Positions 43,894 through 52,591 of a DNA stretch of 64,000 nucleotides are shown here, piece by piece; within the stretch, counting starts at the first letter, position 1; the number at the start of each line of letters is the position of its first letter. The notes beneath the pieces are model-generated. The model had not been told where the DNA came from and did not search any database. It saw nothing but the letters and a program-made list of their open reading frames with translations. This DNA comes from Kineosphaera limosa NBRC 100340 (lineage in GTDB: Bacteria; Actinomycetota; Actinomycetes; Actinomycetales; Dermatophilaceae), in contig NZ_BAHD01000017.1 of NCBI RefSeq assembly GCF_000298215.1, forward strand, positions 1 through 64,000, given 5' to 3'. A program made the translations under genes and the position numbers.

Positions 43894-45020
43894 GCCCCGC
43901 CGACGGCGCCGCCCAGGGGGCGAGCAGCGGCCCGGAGCCGGAGTCCAGACTCCTCGGCTGGGCGGTGCTCGCGCTGCTCGTGGCGCTTGCCTCCGGGGTG
44001 TTCGCCGCGACCGGTCTGCCGTCGCCGCTGCTGTTCGGTGCGGTGCTGGGCTCGATGCTCTACGCGGTGTTGCTGACCGGGCGCCGGCTCGGGTCGCGCC
44101 CCTTGCCGACACTCGCCATGCCGCCGTGGGGGTCCCCGCTCGGCCAGGCGATCATCGGCGTCTCGATCGGGGCGCTCATCGACCCCCGCACGGTGGGGGA
44201 GCTCGGCGGCTGGACCGGAGTCGCGATTGTCGGGGTCGGGGTGGCGACCCTCGCGGTGAGCATCGGCTCCGGGCTGTTGCTGGCCCGTGGGGGCGCGGTG
44301 TCGACGCCGACCGGGGTGTTCTCCATGATCGCCGGCGGCGCCTCGGGCATCACGGCGATCGCGCGCGAGCTCGGCGCGGACGACCGGGTGGTCTCGGTCG
44401 TGCAGTACGTGAGAGTGCTGGTGATCCTCGTGGGTATGCCGGTGGTCGCGGCCCTGGTCTTCCGCCCGCCGAGCACGGGCCAGGTGCTCGACCTCTCCGG
44501 AGAGGCGTCGTGGCCGGTGTCGCTGGTCTTCGTCGCCGTGTGTGGCGGGCTGGGCACGCTGCTCGGTCGCCGACTGCGGCTGCCGGCCGGCGCGCTGCTG
44601 GGTCCGTTGACGCTCGCGGTGCTCATCGGGGTGTTCGTCGCGCCGCGGTTGGGCTTCACCTTCGGGGTGCCGACGGCGGTGCAGGCGGTGGGCTACCTGC
44701 TGATCGGCGTGACCGTCGGCGTGCGGTTCACCGTTGCGGCGTTGCGCTCGATCGCCCGGATCCTGCCCGCGGCTCTCGCGCTCATCGTGGCGGCCATCGT
44801 CATCTGCGCCGGGTTCGGGCTGCTGCTGGCCCGTTGGACCGGGCACTCCGCCCTGGAGGGGTACCTGGCCACCACCCCCGGCGGGCTGTACGCGGTGCTC
44901 GCGATCGCCGTCGATTCCGGCGCCGACCTGACGTTCGTGCTCGCCGTGCAGGTCATCCGCCTGCTCATCATGCTCGCCGCCGCGCCGCTGCTGGCCTGGC
45001 TGCTGCGACCCCGCCTCTGA
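43872..45020 (+). CDS. AbrB-family membrane protein (AbrB duplication type)
   Basis: 382 residues with about ten helices and an internal duplication, as in membrane proteins of the AbrB/ammonia-monooxygenase-like family (not the DNA-binding AbrB). GQAIIGVSIGALIDP and GYLLIGVTVGVRFT mark the two repeats; TPTGVFSMIAGGASGITAIARELGADDR and TTPGGLYAVLAIAVDSGADLTFV are the paired core motifs. Its function is unclear, possibly transport or regulation. The GTG at 43872 is uncertain; an in-frame CTG at 43890 has GGGGAG before it and would overlap the leader peptide stop. Confidence 0.83.
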   Translation: MCRGAVLSPADGAAQGASSGPEPESRLLGWAVLALLVALASGVFAATGLPSPLLFGAVLGSMLYAVLLTGRRLGSRPLPTLAMPPWGSPLGQAIIGVSIGALIDPRTVGELGGWTGVAIVGVGVATLAVSIGSGLLLARGGAVSTPTGVFSMIAGGASGITAIARELGADDRVVSVVQYVRVLVILVGMPVVAALVFRPPSTGQVLDLSGEASWPVSLVFVAVCGGLGTLLGRRLRLPAGALLGPLTLAVLIGVFVAPRLGFTFGVPTAVQAVGYLLIGVTVGVRFTVAALRSIARILPAALALIVAAIVICAGFGLLLARWTGHSALEGYLATTPGGLYAVLAIAVDSGADLTFVLAVQVIRLLIMLAAAPLLAWLLRPRL

Positions 45021-45041
45021 GGCCACCCCGATCGCGGGGCC

Positions 45042-45091
45042 GGTCAGGTGCGACTCGGTCAGGTGCGACTCGGTCAGGCGCGACTCGGTCA
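45042..45091. repeat. 15-bp tandem repeat at the 3' end of the methyltransferase gene
   Basis: GGTCAGGTGCGACTC is repeated at 45042-45056 and 45057-45071, once with a single change at 45072-45086, and a partial fourth copy begins at 45087 and includes the methyltransferase stop codon. This is a slippage-type minisatellite between convergent genes; it may vary in copy number between strains. Confidence 0.75.
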
Positions 45092-45730
45092 GCCGCGGCG
45101 CAGGACTGCGACGAGAAAGTCGCTGGTGTCGGTGAACGGGCGCAGGTCCCAGGTGGCCAGCGACAGGTCGAGCGCCAGCCCCGCGGTGGCGGCGTCGGCG
45201 AAGAAGTCCTCGAAGGCGTAGCCGCGGCCCGCGCCGAACCCGACGACCGCCCTCCCGTCGAGGTCGAGGTGGCGCTCGAAGGTGCGCAGCACGTCGACTC
45301 GGGTGCTCGGTGCCAGAAACGTCATGACGTTGCCGGCGCAGACGATGGCGTCGAACCGTGCTGCCGCGCCCTCGTGCTCCGCGCCCTCCGGCTTGGGGAG
45401 GTCGTGCGCGGCCAGGTCGAGGTCGGCCAGGTTCGCGGCGATCCAGGTGGCGCCGGGGTGGTCCTGCCGGGCGGCGGCGATCAGCTCGGGGTCGACATCC
45501 ACCCCGACGACCGCGTGCCCGACCCGCTGTAGGTAGCCCCCGACGCGACCCGGCCCGCAGCCGGCGTCGAGCACCCGCGAGCCGCGGGGCAGCATCGCGT
45601 CGATGAGCCGGGCTTCGCCGACGATGTCGTCGCCGGCGGCCTCCAGGTCGCGGAACCGCTGGATGTACCAGCGGGAGTGGTCCGGGTTCGCCTCGATGAT
45701 CCGTTCCCACTCGCCGGGTTCGACGGCCAT
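45089..45730 (-). CDS. Class I SAM-dependent methyltransferase
   Basis: 213 residues. SAM motif I is RVLDAGCGPGRVGGYLQRVG, the acidic end of strand 2 is VVGVDVDPELI, and FDAIVCAGNVMTFLAP is motif post-II. The substrate is unknown; small-molecule methyltransferases of this size are common. ATG at 45730 with CAGGAGGAACC before it. Confidence 0.88.
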   Translation of the reverse strand: MAVEPGEWERIIEANPDHSRWYIQRFRDLEAAGDDIVGEARLIDAMLPRGSRVLDAGCGPGRVGGYLQRVGHAVVGVDVDPELIAAARQDHPGATWIAANLADLDLAAHDLPKPEGAEHEGAAARFDAIVCAGNVMTFLAPSTRVDVLRTFERHLDLDGRAVVGFGAGRGYAFEDFFADAATAGLALDLSLATWDLRPFTDTSDFLVAVLRRG

Positions 45731-45852
45731 GGTTCCTCCTGTTCGCCGGTGCCGTTTCACCGTAGCCCGGCCGCCTCTGGCGGGCGGCTGCCGGGCATGC
45801 CCTGCCGGTACGCTCTGGCTGTGCCGTCCGTCCCGCTGCCCGTCCAGAACGC

Positions 45853-46842
45853 ATGAGTGGCACCCTGGATGCGGGCGCACTGACGTCGGCGCTGCTGCCC
45901 ACGGCCGCGCTCATCGCGCTCGGCTGGGCGCTGCGCCGCAAGTGGCGCTTCACCGACGAGTTCTGGCGCAACCTCGAGCGGCTGGCCTATTTCATTCTGC
46001 TGCCGGCGCTCTTCGTGTCGGGGCTGTCGCGGGCCGACTTCGAGGGGCTGGGCGTCGGGTCGATGGCCCTGGTGCTGGCGATCTCGTCGGCCCTGGCCGC
46101 CCTCGTCACCTGGCTGGTCCGGCGGCTCATCACGCCCGACGGTCCGGCGTTCACGTCGGTCTTTCAGGGCGGCGTGCGGTTCAACAACTACATCGGCCTC
46201 GTCGTGGCGACGGCCGTCTTCGGTGCCGACGGGCTGGCCCTGGCGGCGCTGTGCAACGCCGTGCTGGTGCCTCTGGTCAACGTCACCTCGACGCTGGCGT
46301 TGGCCCGCTACGGGCAGGGGCACACACACTGGCTGGCCATTGCGCGCCAGATCGTCACCAACCCCCTCGTGGTCGCGTGCGTGCTGGGCATGGGGCTGCA
46401 GGTGCTCGGGCGGTCCGCCGTCGGAGCGGCGGCGCTGCAGGCGCCCGGCATCGGCGAAGTGCTCGTGGGAGTCGGTGAGCTCGTCCGCATCCTGGGGACC
46501 GCCGCCCTGCCCATCGGCCTGCTGTGCGTCGGCGCTGGGCTGCGCCGCCCGCAGGCCCTGCTCGGCCCGAACGGGATGGGGGTGCTCATCGCCTGGTCGA
46601 TGGCGTTGCGGTTCGTCGTCGTGCCGGCGATGACCGCGGGGATCGCGTTGGCGCTCGGGCTCAGCGGCCCGGCCGCCGTGGTGGCGGTGCTGTTCCAGTC
46701 GCTGCCGACGGCCTCCAGCGCGTACATGCTGGCGCGTCGCCTCGGCGGCGACGCGCCCCTGATGGCGGCGATCATCGCCGTGCAGACCGTGGCGGGTCTG
46801 GTGACCGTGCCCGTGTGGCTGCTCGTGGGGCAGGCGCTCTAG
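45853..46842 (+). CDS. AEC-family (auxin efflux carrier-like) transporter
   Basis: 329 residues with ten predicted helices. LERLAYFILLPALFVSGLSRADF, FQGGVRFNNYIGLVVATAVFG and the terminal VVAVLFQSLPTASSAYMLARRLGGDAPLMAAIIAVQT are the AEC core motifs, including the crossover helix near residues 270-300. Bacterial members move malate or other carboxylates. Divergent from the methyltransferase gene. Confidence 0.9.
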   Translation: MSGTLDAGALTSALLPTAALIALGWALRRKWRFTDEFWRNLERLAYFILLPALFVSGLSRADFEGLGVGSMALVLAISSALAALVTWLVRRLITPDGPAFTSVFQGGVRFNNYIGLVVATAVFGADGLALAALCNAVLVPLVNVTSTLALARYGQGHTHWLAIARQIVTNPLVVACVLGMGLQVLGRSAVGAAALQAPGIGEVLVGVGELVRILGTAALPIGLLCVGAGLRRPQALLGPNGMGVLIAWSMALRFVVVPAMTAGIALALGLSGPAAVVAVLFQSLPTASSAYMLARRLGGDAPLMAAIIAVQTVAGLVTVPVWLLVGQAL

Positions 46843-46843
46843 C

Positions 46844-46857
46844 GCCCCGGCCGGGGC
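46844..46857. terminator. Palindrome between convergent AEC and SanA-like genes
   Basis: GCCCCGGCCGGGGC is a perfect 14-bp palindrome starting two bases after the AEC stop codon, 70 bases before the end of the convergent gene. It is a plausible bidirectional terminator stem, without a T-run. Confidence 0.5.
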
Positions 46858-46926
46858 TCATGCTCGCGCTCCTTTCCGCACCCCGTCCTTACTCGTCGGG
46901 CTCGTTTCCGTAGCCCGTGCGGGGCG

Positions 46927-47712
46927 TCAGTCGGCGTGGCGGGCCAGCGCCTCCCGGACGGCCGGATCGGGCGGGTCGTCGGCCAGCTGCGCGGGGTGCC
47001 GTCGGACGAAGACATCCCAGACGGCCTTGACGTTGGCGGGGTACTCGCGCAGTTCGCCGCCCCGCCAGGTCGATTCGAAGACCCGCATCGTCTCGTCCCC
47101 GACGCCGACGGCGGCCAGCCCGAGGTGCCGGCAGATCGCCAGCGCGCGCGGCAGGTGGTAGGCCTGGCTGACCACGAGCATCGACTCGACCCCGTAGACG
47201 TGCTGCGCCCGGTAACAGGAGGCGTAGGTGTCGTGCCCCTCACCGTCGGTCACCAGGTCGGCGGCCGGGACGCCGCGGGCCAGCAGCCACTCGCGCATGA
47301 CCGCCGGCTCGTCGTAGGTAGCGCCGCGTCGGGACCCGGAGAGCAGCAGCACCCGGGTGACGCCCCGCGTGTAGAGGTCGTGGGCGACGTCGAGTCGGGC
47401 CGCGAGAAACGGCGAGGGGCCGCCCCGCCCGTCGAGGCCGGCGCCCAACACGAGGGCCACGGGCAGGTGCGGCACCGCCTCGGCCTGGCTCGCGGGGTAC
47501 AGGTGACCGGTCGCACTGCGGTGGGTCCACACCGCCGGGACGCCGAGCCCGACGAGCCCCGCGACCAGGGCCCCGGCGAGCAGAGCTCCCAGTCGGCGGC
47601 TGGTGGAGGCGGAGACGTGCACGACCGGGTCGGCCGCTCCCAGGCCGCTGCCACCCGCCGGCCGCCCGGACCACTTCGATCCGTGCGGCCTGCCCGGCCC
47701 GACCCCGCTCAT
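46927..47712 (-). CDS. SanA/YdcF-family (DUF218) membrane-anchored protein
   Basis: 261 residues. One membrane helix (about residues 41-60) is followed by the DUF218 core: VALVLGAGLDGRGGPSPFLAARLDVAHDLYTRG, VLLLSGSRRGATYDEPAVMREWLLARGVPAADLVTDGEGHDTYASCYRA and LVVSQAYHLPRALAICRHLGL. SanA affects envelope permeability in enterobacteria; YdcF-like proteins bind SAM. It begins 10 bases after the UDP-glucose pyrophosphorylase stop, so both are likely one operon related to envelope glycans. Confidence 0.9.
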   Translation of the reverse strand: MSGVGPGRPHGSKWSGRPAGGSGLGAADPVVHVSASTSRRLGALLAGALVAGLVGLGVPAVWTHRSATGHLYPASQAEAVPHLPVALVLGAGLDGRGGPSPFLAARLDVAHDLYTRGVTRVLLLSGSRRGATYDEPAVMREWLLARGVPAADLVTDGEGHDTYASCYRAQHVYGVESMLVVSQAYHLPRALAICRHLGLAAVGVGDETMRVFESTWRGGELREYPANVKAVWDVFVRRHPAQLADDPPDPAVREALARHAD

Positions 47713-47722
47713 CCCCGACCGA

Positions 47723-49099
47723 TCAGCTCTGCCCGAGCGTGGCGCCGTCCTGCACCGTGCCGCCCTCGGCGCTCAGGCTCGCGGCCCCAGTGACCACGAC
47801 GTCGGCCCCGAACGTCCAGTCGCCGTCCACGCTCAGGCTCCGGGCGGCCCGCAGCGACGGGGGACCGGCGGGGAAGCGATCTTCGAAGTCGCCGATCTTC
47901 TTGTACGCCGTGGACAGCTCGATGGTGGGGGCGCTCTCGACCGCCAGGGTCAGTTGGCCGTCGTCGCCGACGTCGTAGGCGTCGGAGCGCAGCAGCAGCA
48001 GTTCGCTCGTCGTCTTGACCGGCAGGAACCGCCGCCGGGGCACGCAGATGGCCTGCGCGCCCTCGAACACCTCGATGGCGGCGCCCATCGCCGACTCGAT
48101 CTGGATGACCTGCGGGCTCTGCGAGTCCTTGGGGTCGACGGTCTTGGTGTTGCGGATGAGGGGCAGGCCGAGCACGCCGCCACGCTCTTTGAGGACCGCC
48201 AGCACTGCCGGCAGGTCGAACCACAGGTTGTTGGTGTGGAAGAAGGGGTGTCGGTGCTCGTCGGTGAAGTAGTCCATCTCCTCATCCGCGGTCTGCGCGG
48301 TGTCGCGCAGAATGAGCTGGCCGTCGCTCTTGCGGAGCGCGAGGTGGCCGCCCTTGCGGTCCATCGCGGTGCGCCGGCAGACCTCCGCGGCATAGGGCGC
48401 CCCCGACTGGGCGAACCAGCCGGCGAGCACGGCATCGGGGGCCGCGCCCAGGTTGTCGGTGTTGCTGACGCAGGCGTACCGGAAGCCCTCGTCGACGAGC
48501 TGCTGCAGCACGCCCGTGGACAGCAGCGAGGGGTAGAGGTCGCCGTGCCCGGGCGGGCACCACTCCAGCCGCGGATCGGCGGGCCATGTTGCGGGGGTCA
48601 GGTCATCGGCGAGCAGCTTGGGCTCCTGGCTTTGCAGAAAGTCCAGCGGCAGGTCGCCGACGGGCAGGTCCGGGTGCTTGGCCAGGGCCGCCAGGGTGTC
48701 GTCGCGGGTGTTGAAGCTGTTCATGAACAACAGCGGCAGCCGCGCGCCGTACCGCTCGCGGGTCGCACGCACCTGATCGACGAGCAGATCGAGGAAGTTC
48801 TTGCCGTCGCGCACCGGCAGCAGCGACTTCGCTTTCGACATGCCCATGCTGGTGCCGAGGCCGCCGTTGAGCTTGATGATGACCGTCTTGCCGATCGCCT
48901 CGCGGGCCTGTTGTTCGCTGATCTCGACGTCGGCGAGCATCGGCGGGTCGAGCAACGGCTCGATGGAATCCTCCGGGATGAGGCCCGTCTCGCCCCCCGC
49001 CAACTGCTCGTAATAGTGCTCGAAGACCCCGATCGCCGCCTCGTTGACCCCGGCGTCGACCATCTTCGCGCGTGCCTGCTGCAGACCCTCAGCGCTCAT
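47723..49099 (-). CDS. UTP-glucose-1-phosphate uridylyltransferase (UGP2/UDPGP type)
   Basis: 458 residues. It belongs to the eukaryote-like UDPGP family rather than the short bacterial GalU: KTVIIKLNGGLGTSMGMSKAKSLLPVRDGKNFLDLLVDQV is the nucleotide-binding loop, WCPPGHGDLYPSL and VSNTDNLGAAPD contact uracil and metal, and HTNNLWFDL and a left-handed helix C-terminus follow. It makes UDP-glucose for glycans. ATG at 49099. Confidence 0.92.
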   Translation of the reverse strand: MSAEGLQQARAKMVDAGVNEAAIGVFEHYYEQLAGGETGLIPEDSIEPLLDPPMLADVEISEQQAREAIGKTVIIKLNGGLGTSMGMSKAKSLLPVRDGKNFLDLLVDQVRATRERYGARLPLLFMNSFNTRDDTLAALAKHPDLPVGDLPLDFLQSQEPKLLADDLTPATWPADPRLEWCPPGHGDLYPSLLSTGVLQQLVDEGFRYACVSNTDNLGAAPDAVLAGWFAQSGAPYAAEVCRRTAMDRKGGHLALRKSDGQLILRDTAQTADEEMDYFTDEHRHPFFHTNNLWFDLPAVLAVLKERGGVLGLPLIRNTKTVDPKDSQSPQVIQIESAMGAAIEVFEGAQAICVPRRRFLPVKTTSELLLLRSDAYDVGDDGQLTLAVESAPTIELSTAYKKIGDFEDRFPAGPPSLRAARSLSVDGDWTFGADVVVTGAASLSAEGGTVQDGATLGQS

Positions 49100-49158
49100 G
49101 TCCTCGATCGTAGGACAGGCCCCCGACAACCTCCGAGGCCCCGACGAAGCGCCCCGGA

Positions 49159-50448
49159 TCAGCCACGCTTCACGACGTAAGGGGGCCCTGGGAAAGTCAG
49201 GGTGCCACCCTCGAAGACGCCCCGCCAGCTGCCGTCGGGCAGCTGCTCGGTGTCGGAAACCGGGTACCCCCACGGCCCGTCGGCGCCCCCTTCCTTCATC
49301 CACTCCAGGTAGATGAACCCCGCGACCCCGACGGGCCGGGTGCGTGGGCCCCACGTGACGCACCCGTTCCGAAAGGCCTGCGCCCATCCCTTGTCGGGCC
49401 GCTGAGTCCGCGGTCCGGAGGGGTGCCCGAGGATGCCTTGGCCATAGCCGAGCCGCTTCCACACGATGAACGACTCGCCCCAGATGGCCTGTGGCGTGGT
49501 GCGCGGACCTTTGACGATCGAGCCGCCGCGGAACCGCTGGGTCCACTCCGGGTCACTGCCGGAGTCGGCCATCGGGTAGCCGAGCGGCCCCGCAGGTCCG
49601 CCCGCGGCGAGATAGGCGGTCAGCGCTGCGGCGTTCAGTGCCTGTGCGTCCGTCGCCTGCGTCCAATAGATGGCGCCCCCCTGGTACCGCACGACTTGGC
49701 CCCGGCCGTCACCGACGGCCTTCTGCGGCCCCAGCGACGATTTCAGATAGGAGCGCTCCGCACCCAACGCCTGGAACTTGCGCAGCAGCGGCCCGCAACC
49801 CTGCAGGCACGGGGCGTTGTGTTGACTCGTCCGGTCGTCGCGCAGAGAGGTGCGGGTGCAGTTCTCGAAGGCGTACGGCGGGATGCAGCTGGCGATGCGG
49901 CACACCACGCCTCCGCTGCACCGAACGTGGGTGTTGCACTGGCCGTAGCGAAAGGCGTTGCAGCAGTGTCGCCGCTGGTCGCAGCTGGACGAGGGTCCCC
50001 GGCCACACTTGCAGCTCCAGCAGCTGCTGTTGCACAGGTGCCCGCGGCCGCAGCCGCACTTCGTGCATCGGGCGTTGCAGTCGATGATGTACCGGTATCC
50101 GCCGCAGCACCATGAGGAGTCCGCCGCCTTCCACCAGCCGGCCGCGAAGCTGCCCGGCGGGCAGGTGTTAGAACCCTTGTTGACCGTGCAGCAGAAGACC
50201 GTCCAGCCGTTGGCTGCCTTGGTCGCCGGTCCGCACACCGTCGCGTAGGCGCTTTGCGGACGCAGTACGTACGCCTTCGGGTCGACTGTCAAGGCCGTGC
50301 CGGCCAGCGCCGCCCCCAGAACGACGCTGCGGCGCGTGGGACCGCCAGGCTCTGCCGGGTCACCGTAAAGACGTCGGGCGAGCGTCTCGACGAACCCAGC
50401 CAGGCCGCGGGGTCGGGTGCGCAACTGGGTGAGCGTGGGGTGGTCCAT
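49159..50448 (-). CDS. Tat-exported Cys-rich protein (MauA-like region) with LGFP-like repeats
   Basis: 429 residues. Residues 36-53 carry a Tat signal (PTRRSVVLGAALAGTAL). Residues 72-218 contain 24 cysteines, enough for 12 disulfides; within them TCPPGSFAAGWWKAADSSW and YRYIIDCNARC resemble the methylamine dehydrogenase light chain, where the first TTQ tryptophan follows CPPG. Residues 285-425 hold three LGFP-like repeats (GPLGYPMADSG, GILGHPSGP, GPWGYPVSDT), which bind mycobacterial or actinobacterial cell wall. A quinone cofactor is not demonstrated. Last gene of an operon encoding MauE- and MauD-like disulfide machinery. Confidence 0.85.
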   Translation of the reverse strand: MDHPTLTQLRTRPRGLAGFVETLARRLYGDPAEPGGPTRRSVVLGAALAGTALTVDPKAYVLRPQSAYATVCGPATKAANGWTVFCCTVNKGSNTCPPGSFAAGWWKAADSSWCCGGYRYIIDCNARCTKCGCGRGHLCNSSCWSCKCGRGPSSSCDQRRHCCNAFRYGQCNTHVRCSGGVVCRIASCIPPYAFENCTRTSLRDDRTSQHNAPCLQGCGPLLRKFQALGAERSYLKSSLGPQKAVGDGRGQVVRYQGGAIYWTQATDAQALNAAALTAYLAAGGPAGPLGYPMADSGSDPEWTQRFRGGSIVKGPRTTPQAIWGESFIVWKRLGYGQGILGHPSGPRTQRPDKGWAQAFRNGCVTWGPRTRPVGVAGFIYLEWMKEGGADGPWGYPVSDTEQLPDGSWRGVFEGGTLTFPGPPYVVKRG

Positions 50449-50451
50449 GGG

Positions 50452-51003
50452 CTACCTCGACATCAGCGCGTAGGGGGTGATCCGTACTCGGGCGGTCATG
50501 GAGGCCGCCAAGGGAACCGTGGCCATCCGTCGGCGGTGCGCGCCGATCACCACGAACAGGCAAAAGCCCCGGCCACCACTGGAAAAGAAGTGCTGCGCGG
50601 CGCTGACTCGTGCCTGCGGACGTTGGAGGTTGTTCTGGCTGAACTGGCTGGGCGCCAGCCGGGGTATCCCGTTCGCTGCGAACAGCCCCGTGTCGGCGAC
50701 CTCCGGCCCGTAGTCCACGAGCGCGAAGAAGACGTCCGCGCTGCCGAGGAGTTGCACGGCACCGGACCCGAAGTCACCCCGGTCGTCGGGCAGGGCGGCG
50801 GTGCTCGCATGCAGCACCGGTCGCAGGATCTCCCCCGTGCTGCCCAGGAGGCTGTTCCCCTCCACGGATGCGACCCGCAGGCCGTCCGGTTCGAGTCGGC
50901 GAATGTCGACCGACCAGCCCCGCGGGCGTGGGGATGCGAGGCCGAAGCGGGAGACGACCGGTGCGGCGGCCGTCGCCATCGCGGGCAGGGTCGCGGCGCT
51001 CAT
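50452..51003 (-). CDS. Hypothetical protein of the mau-like operon
   Basis: 183 residues, one Cys (in GRGFCLFVVIG), no clear membrane segment or signal peptide. Alternating strands (VDIRRLEPDGLRVASVEGN, VQLLGSADVFFALVDYG) suggest a beta-rich fold. No family recognised. Only three bases separate it from the Cys-rich gene and 42 from the membrane gene upstream, so it is an integral operon member and may be a partner, chaperone or catalytic subunit for the Cys-rich protein. Confidence 0.75.
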   Translation of the reverse strand: MSAATLPAMATAAAPVVSRFGLASPRPRGWSVDIRRLEPDGLRVASVEGNSLLGSTGEILRPVLHASTAALPDDRGDFGSGAVQLLGSADVFFALVDYGPEVADTGLFAANGIPRLAPSQFSQNNLQRPQARVSAAQHFFSSGGRGFCLFVVIGAHRRRMATVPLAASMTARVRITPYALMSR

Positions 51004-51045
51004 GCTGATTCTCCTTCAGGCGTGCTGTCGTCGGGTTGGAGCGGC

Positions 51046-51648
51046 CTAGATGAGGGCGACGGCCCCGGCCATCAGGACCAAGGCGGCCAGCGCGAGAGAA
51101 ACCTGGGCAAGCACGTCAGCTGGGCGGGCCCACCGCTGCAAGCCTCGAAAGAGGGCGCGTAGCTGCCCGGGCGCCTCCACCCTCGCGACGAGGAACACGG
51201 GTAGCGCGCGCACCAACCCGAACGTGGCGCCGATCACCGCGCCCGCTGAGGGTTGCCCGGTCAGCATCGCCGCGACAACGACCGCGTACGTCGTGGCGCT
51301 GGGCACGATCGTGGCGACGCCGAAGCCCAGTTGGACGCCGAATCCCACGCCGTACACCCAGCCGCGGTACCGCGTGAGCCATTGCTCGTCGACCTGGCGC
51401 CGCCACGAGGGCAAGGCTCGGCCCAGCAGTCCCAGATCTGCGAGGAGCCCGACGATCAGCAACGCGGCGAACAGCCCGAGGACTGGCACCGAACCTCGCC
51501 AAGTGGTGGGCACGAGCGCTCCGACGCCGGCGCCGAGGGTGCCCAGTGCGACGCCGCCGGCCACCGAGCCGAGGACGTAGGCGCCGGTCGTCACGGGCCA
51601 GCGGGAGGCTCGAGCCCGCTCACCTAGCGGGCAGATGCTCGAGAGCAT
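51046..51648 (-). CDS. CcdA/MauF-like polytopic membrane protein
   Basis: 200 residues with six predicted helices. SRWPVTTGAYVLGSVAGGVALGTLGAGVGAL and YGVGFGVQLGFGVATIVPSATTYAVVVAAMLTG have the Gly/Pro-rich repeat character of the CcdA/DsbD membrane domain to which MauF also belongs. The paired membrane Cys of true CcdA are absent; the only Cys is C6. It may scaffold or pass reductant together with the MauD- and MauE-like proteins. Start at 51648 behind GAGG, nine bases after the small gene upstream. Confidence 0.75.
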   Translation of the reverse strand: MLSSICPLGERARASRWPVTTGAYVLGSVAGGVALGTLGAGVGALVPTTWRGSVPVLGLFAALLIVGLLADLGLLGRALPSWRRQVDEQWLTRYRGWVYGVGFGVQLGFGVATIVPSATTYAVVVAAMLTGQPSAGAVIGATFGLVRALPVFLVARVEAPGQLRALFRGLQRWARPADVLAQVSLALAALVLMAGAVALI

Positions 51649-51657
51649 CGACTCGCC

Positions 51658-51765
51658 TCAAGGGGACCAGGTGGCGCGGATCGCCGCGACGACCGCGATG
51701 GGCACGCCGATCAGCATCCCGAACACGAGACTGACCTGCGCCGGGCTCGACGTGATTTCACTCAT
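51658..51765 (-). CDS. 35-residue single-helix membrane peptide in the mau-like operon
   Basis: ATG at 51763-51765 overlaps the TGA of the thioredoxin-like gene (TGATG); the frame runs to TGA at 51658-51660. It begins MSEITSSPAQVSLVFGMLIG and continues hydrophobic to AIRATWSP, giving one membrane helix of about 20 residues with a basic end. Tight overlap upstream and nine bases downstream to the next start indicate a real cistron. Probably a small subunit of the membrane complex. Confidence 0.7.
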   Translation of the reverse strand: MSEITSSPAQVSLVFGMLIGVPIAVVAAIRATWSP

Positions 51766-52589
51766 CAGTCGTCGACTCCGGCGGGCTTCGAGCTGCGGCT
51801 CGAGGACTGGTCACCGGGGGCATCGGGCGCCTCATAGAGGCTGGGGTGCCCGGGGTGGATTCCCGCCGCGAGCAGCTCGCGGTCCATCCGGGGCAGGTCA
51901 TCGCGACTGCCGCGGCCCAGGACGGGGTCGTGCGCGCGCGCCTCGGCGATCTCTGCGACCCCCTGGCCCATGAGGCTGCGCACCTGCTCCCACCGGGTGG
52001 ATGACCCTTCGCCGGTCACGACGCCGCCCTCCACGTGCACGAAGTAGGGGGAGCCGGGGATGTCGTAGTCGCTCCAGGTGGCGTCCGACTGCACGACCGT
52101 CAGCCCGGGCGTCGCGAGTCGGCGCAGGGCACCCGGGCTTTCACTCTCCGGGCCCTGCACGACGACGACCAGGCGCGCGCCCGCGGGAATGTCAAGGAGG
52201 TCCGGCGCGGCGAAGGCGGCCCAGAACTCGTGGCACACGCTGCATCCGCTGGACAAGAACGCCAGGAGCGTCGACGCGCCTGACGAACCCATGGGGACCA
52301 CGACTTCCCGGCCGTTCAGGTCGGTGCCGACGACATCGGCTGCCGAGCGCCGGGCACCGGCTGGGCGCGCCGCCACAACTCCGTCACCCAGCTGTAGCGG
52401 CAGCGGGCCGGGTTGCTCGGCTATCGAGTCGTCGGTCCCGGCCGCACGCTCCAGGTCGAGGCCGGCGCCCAGTTCATCGAGCGCTCGCAAGATGAGGGCG
52501 TGGCTGCGCAGGAGGCCGAGCACGAGAATCGACAGCAGGCCCACGGCGAGGCTGAGCGTCACGACCGCGATGAGCAGAGCGGTAAGCAT
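51765..52589 (-). CDS. MauD/TlpA-like membrane-anchored thioredoxin-fold protein
   Basis: 274 residues. One N-terminal helix (residues 3-27) anchors a thioredoxin domain; the active site is LLAFLSSGCSVCHEFW (C116, C119). The domain outline (LNGREVVVPMGSSGASTLLAFLSSG, VVVVQGPE, DIPGSPYFVHVEGG with the cis-Pro) matches MauD, which forms the disulfides of the MauA subunit. The C-terminal 60 residues are hydrophilic and extra to the family. It starts three bases after the MauE-like stop. Confidence 0.85.
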   Translation of the reverse strand: MLTALLIAVVTLSLAVGLLSILVLGLLRSHALILRALDELGAGLDLERAAGTDDSIAEQPGPLPLQLGDGVVAARPAGARRSAADVVGTDLNGREVVVPMGSSGASTLLAFLSSGCSVCHEFWAAFAAPDLLDIPAGARLVVVVQGPESESPGALRRLATPGLTVVQSDATWSDYDIPGSPYFVHVEGGVVTGEGSSTRWEQVRSLMGQGVAEIAEARAHDPVLGRGSRDDLPRMDRELLAAGIHPGHPSLYEAPDAPGDQSSSRSSKPAGVDD

Positions 52590-52591
52590 GG

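Noticed and set aside
45042-45091. Tandem repeat as a CRISPR array
   Set aside because: Repeats are contiguous 15-mers without spacers and no cas genes are present. The same holds for 58701-58739.
49159-50448. Functional methylamine dehydrogenase light chain
   Set aside because: Twice as many cysteines as MauA, no heavy chain, no MauG, no amicyanin and an LGFP tail; only local resemblance to MauA can be supported.
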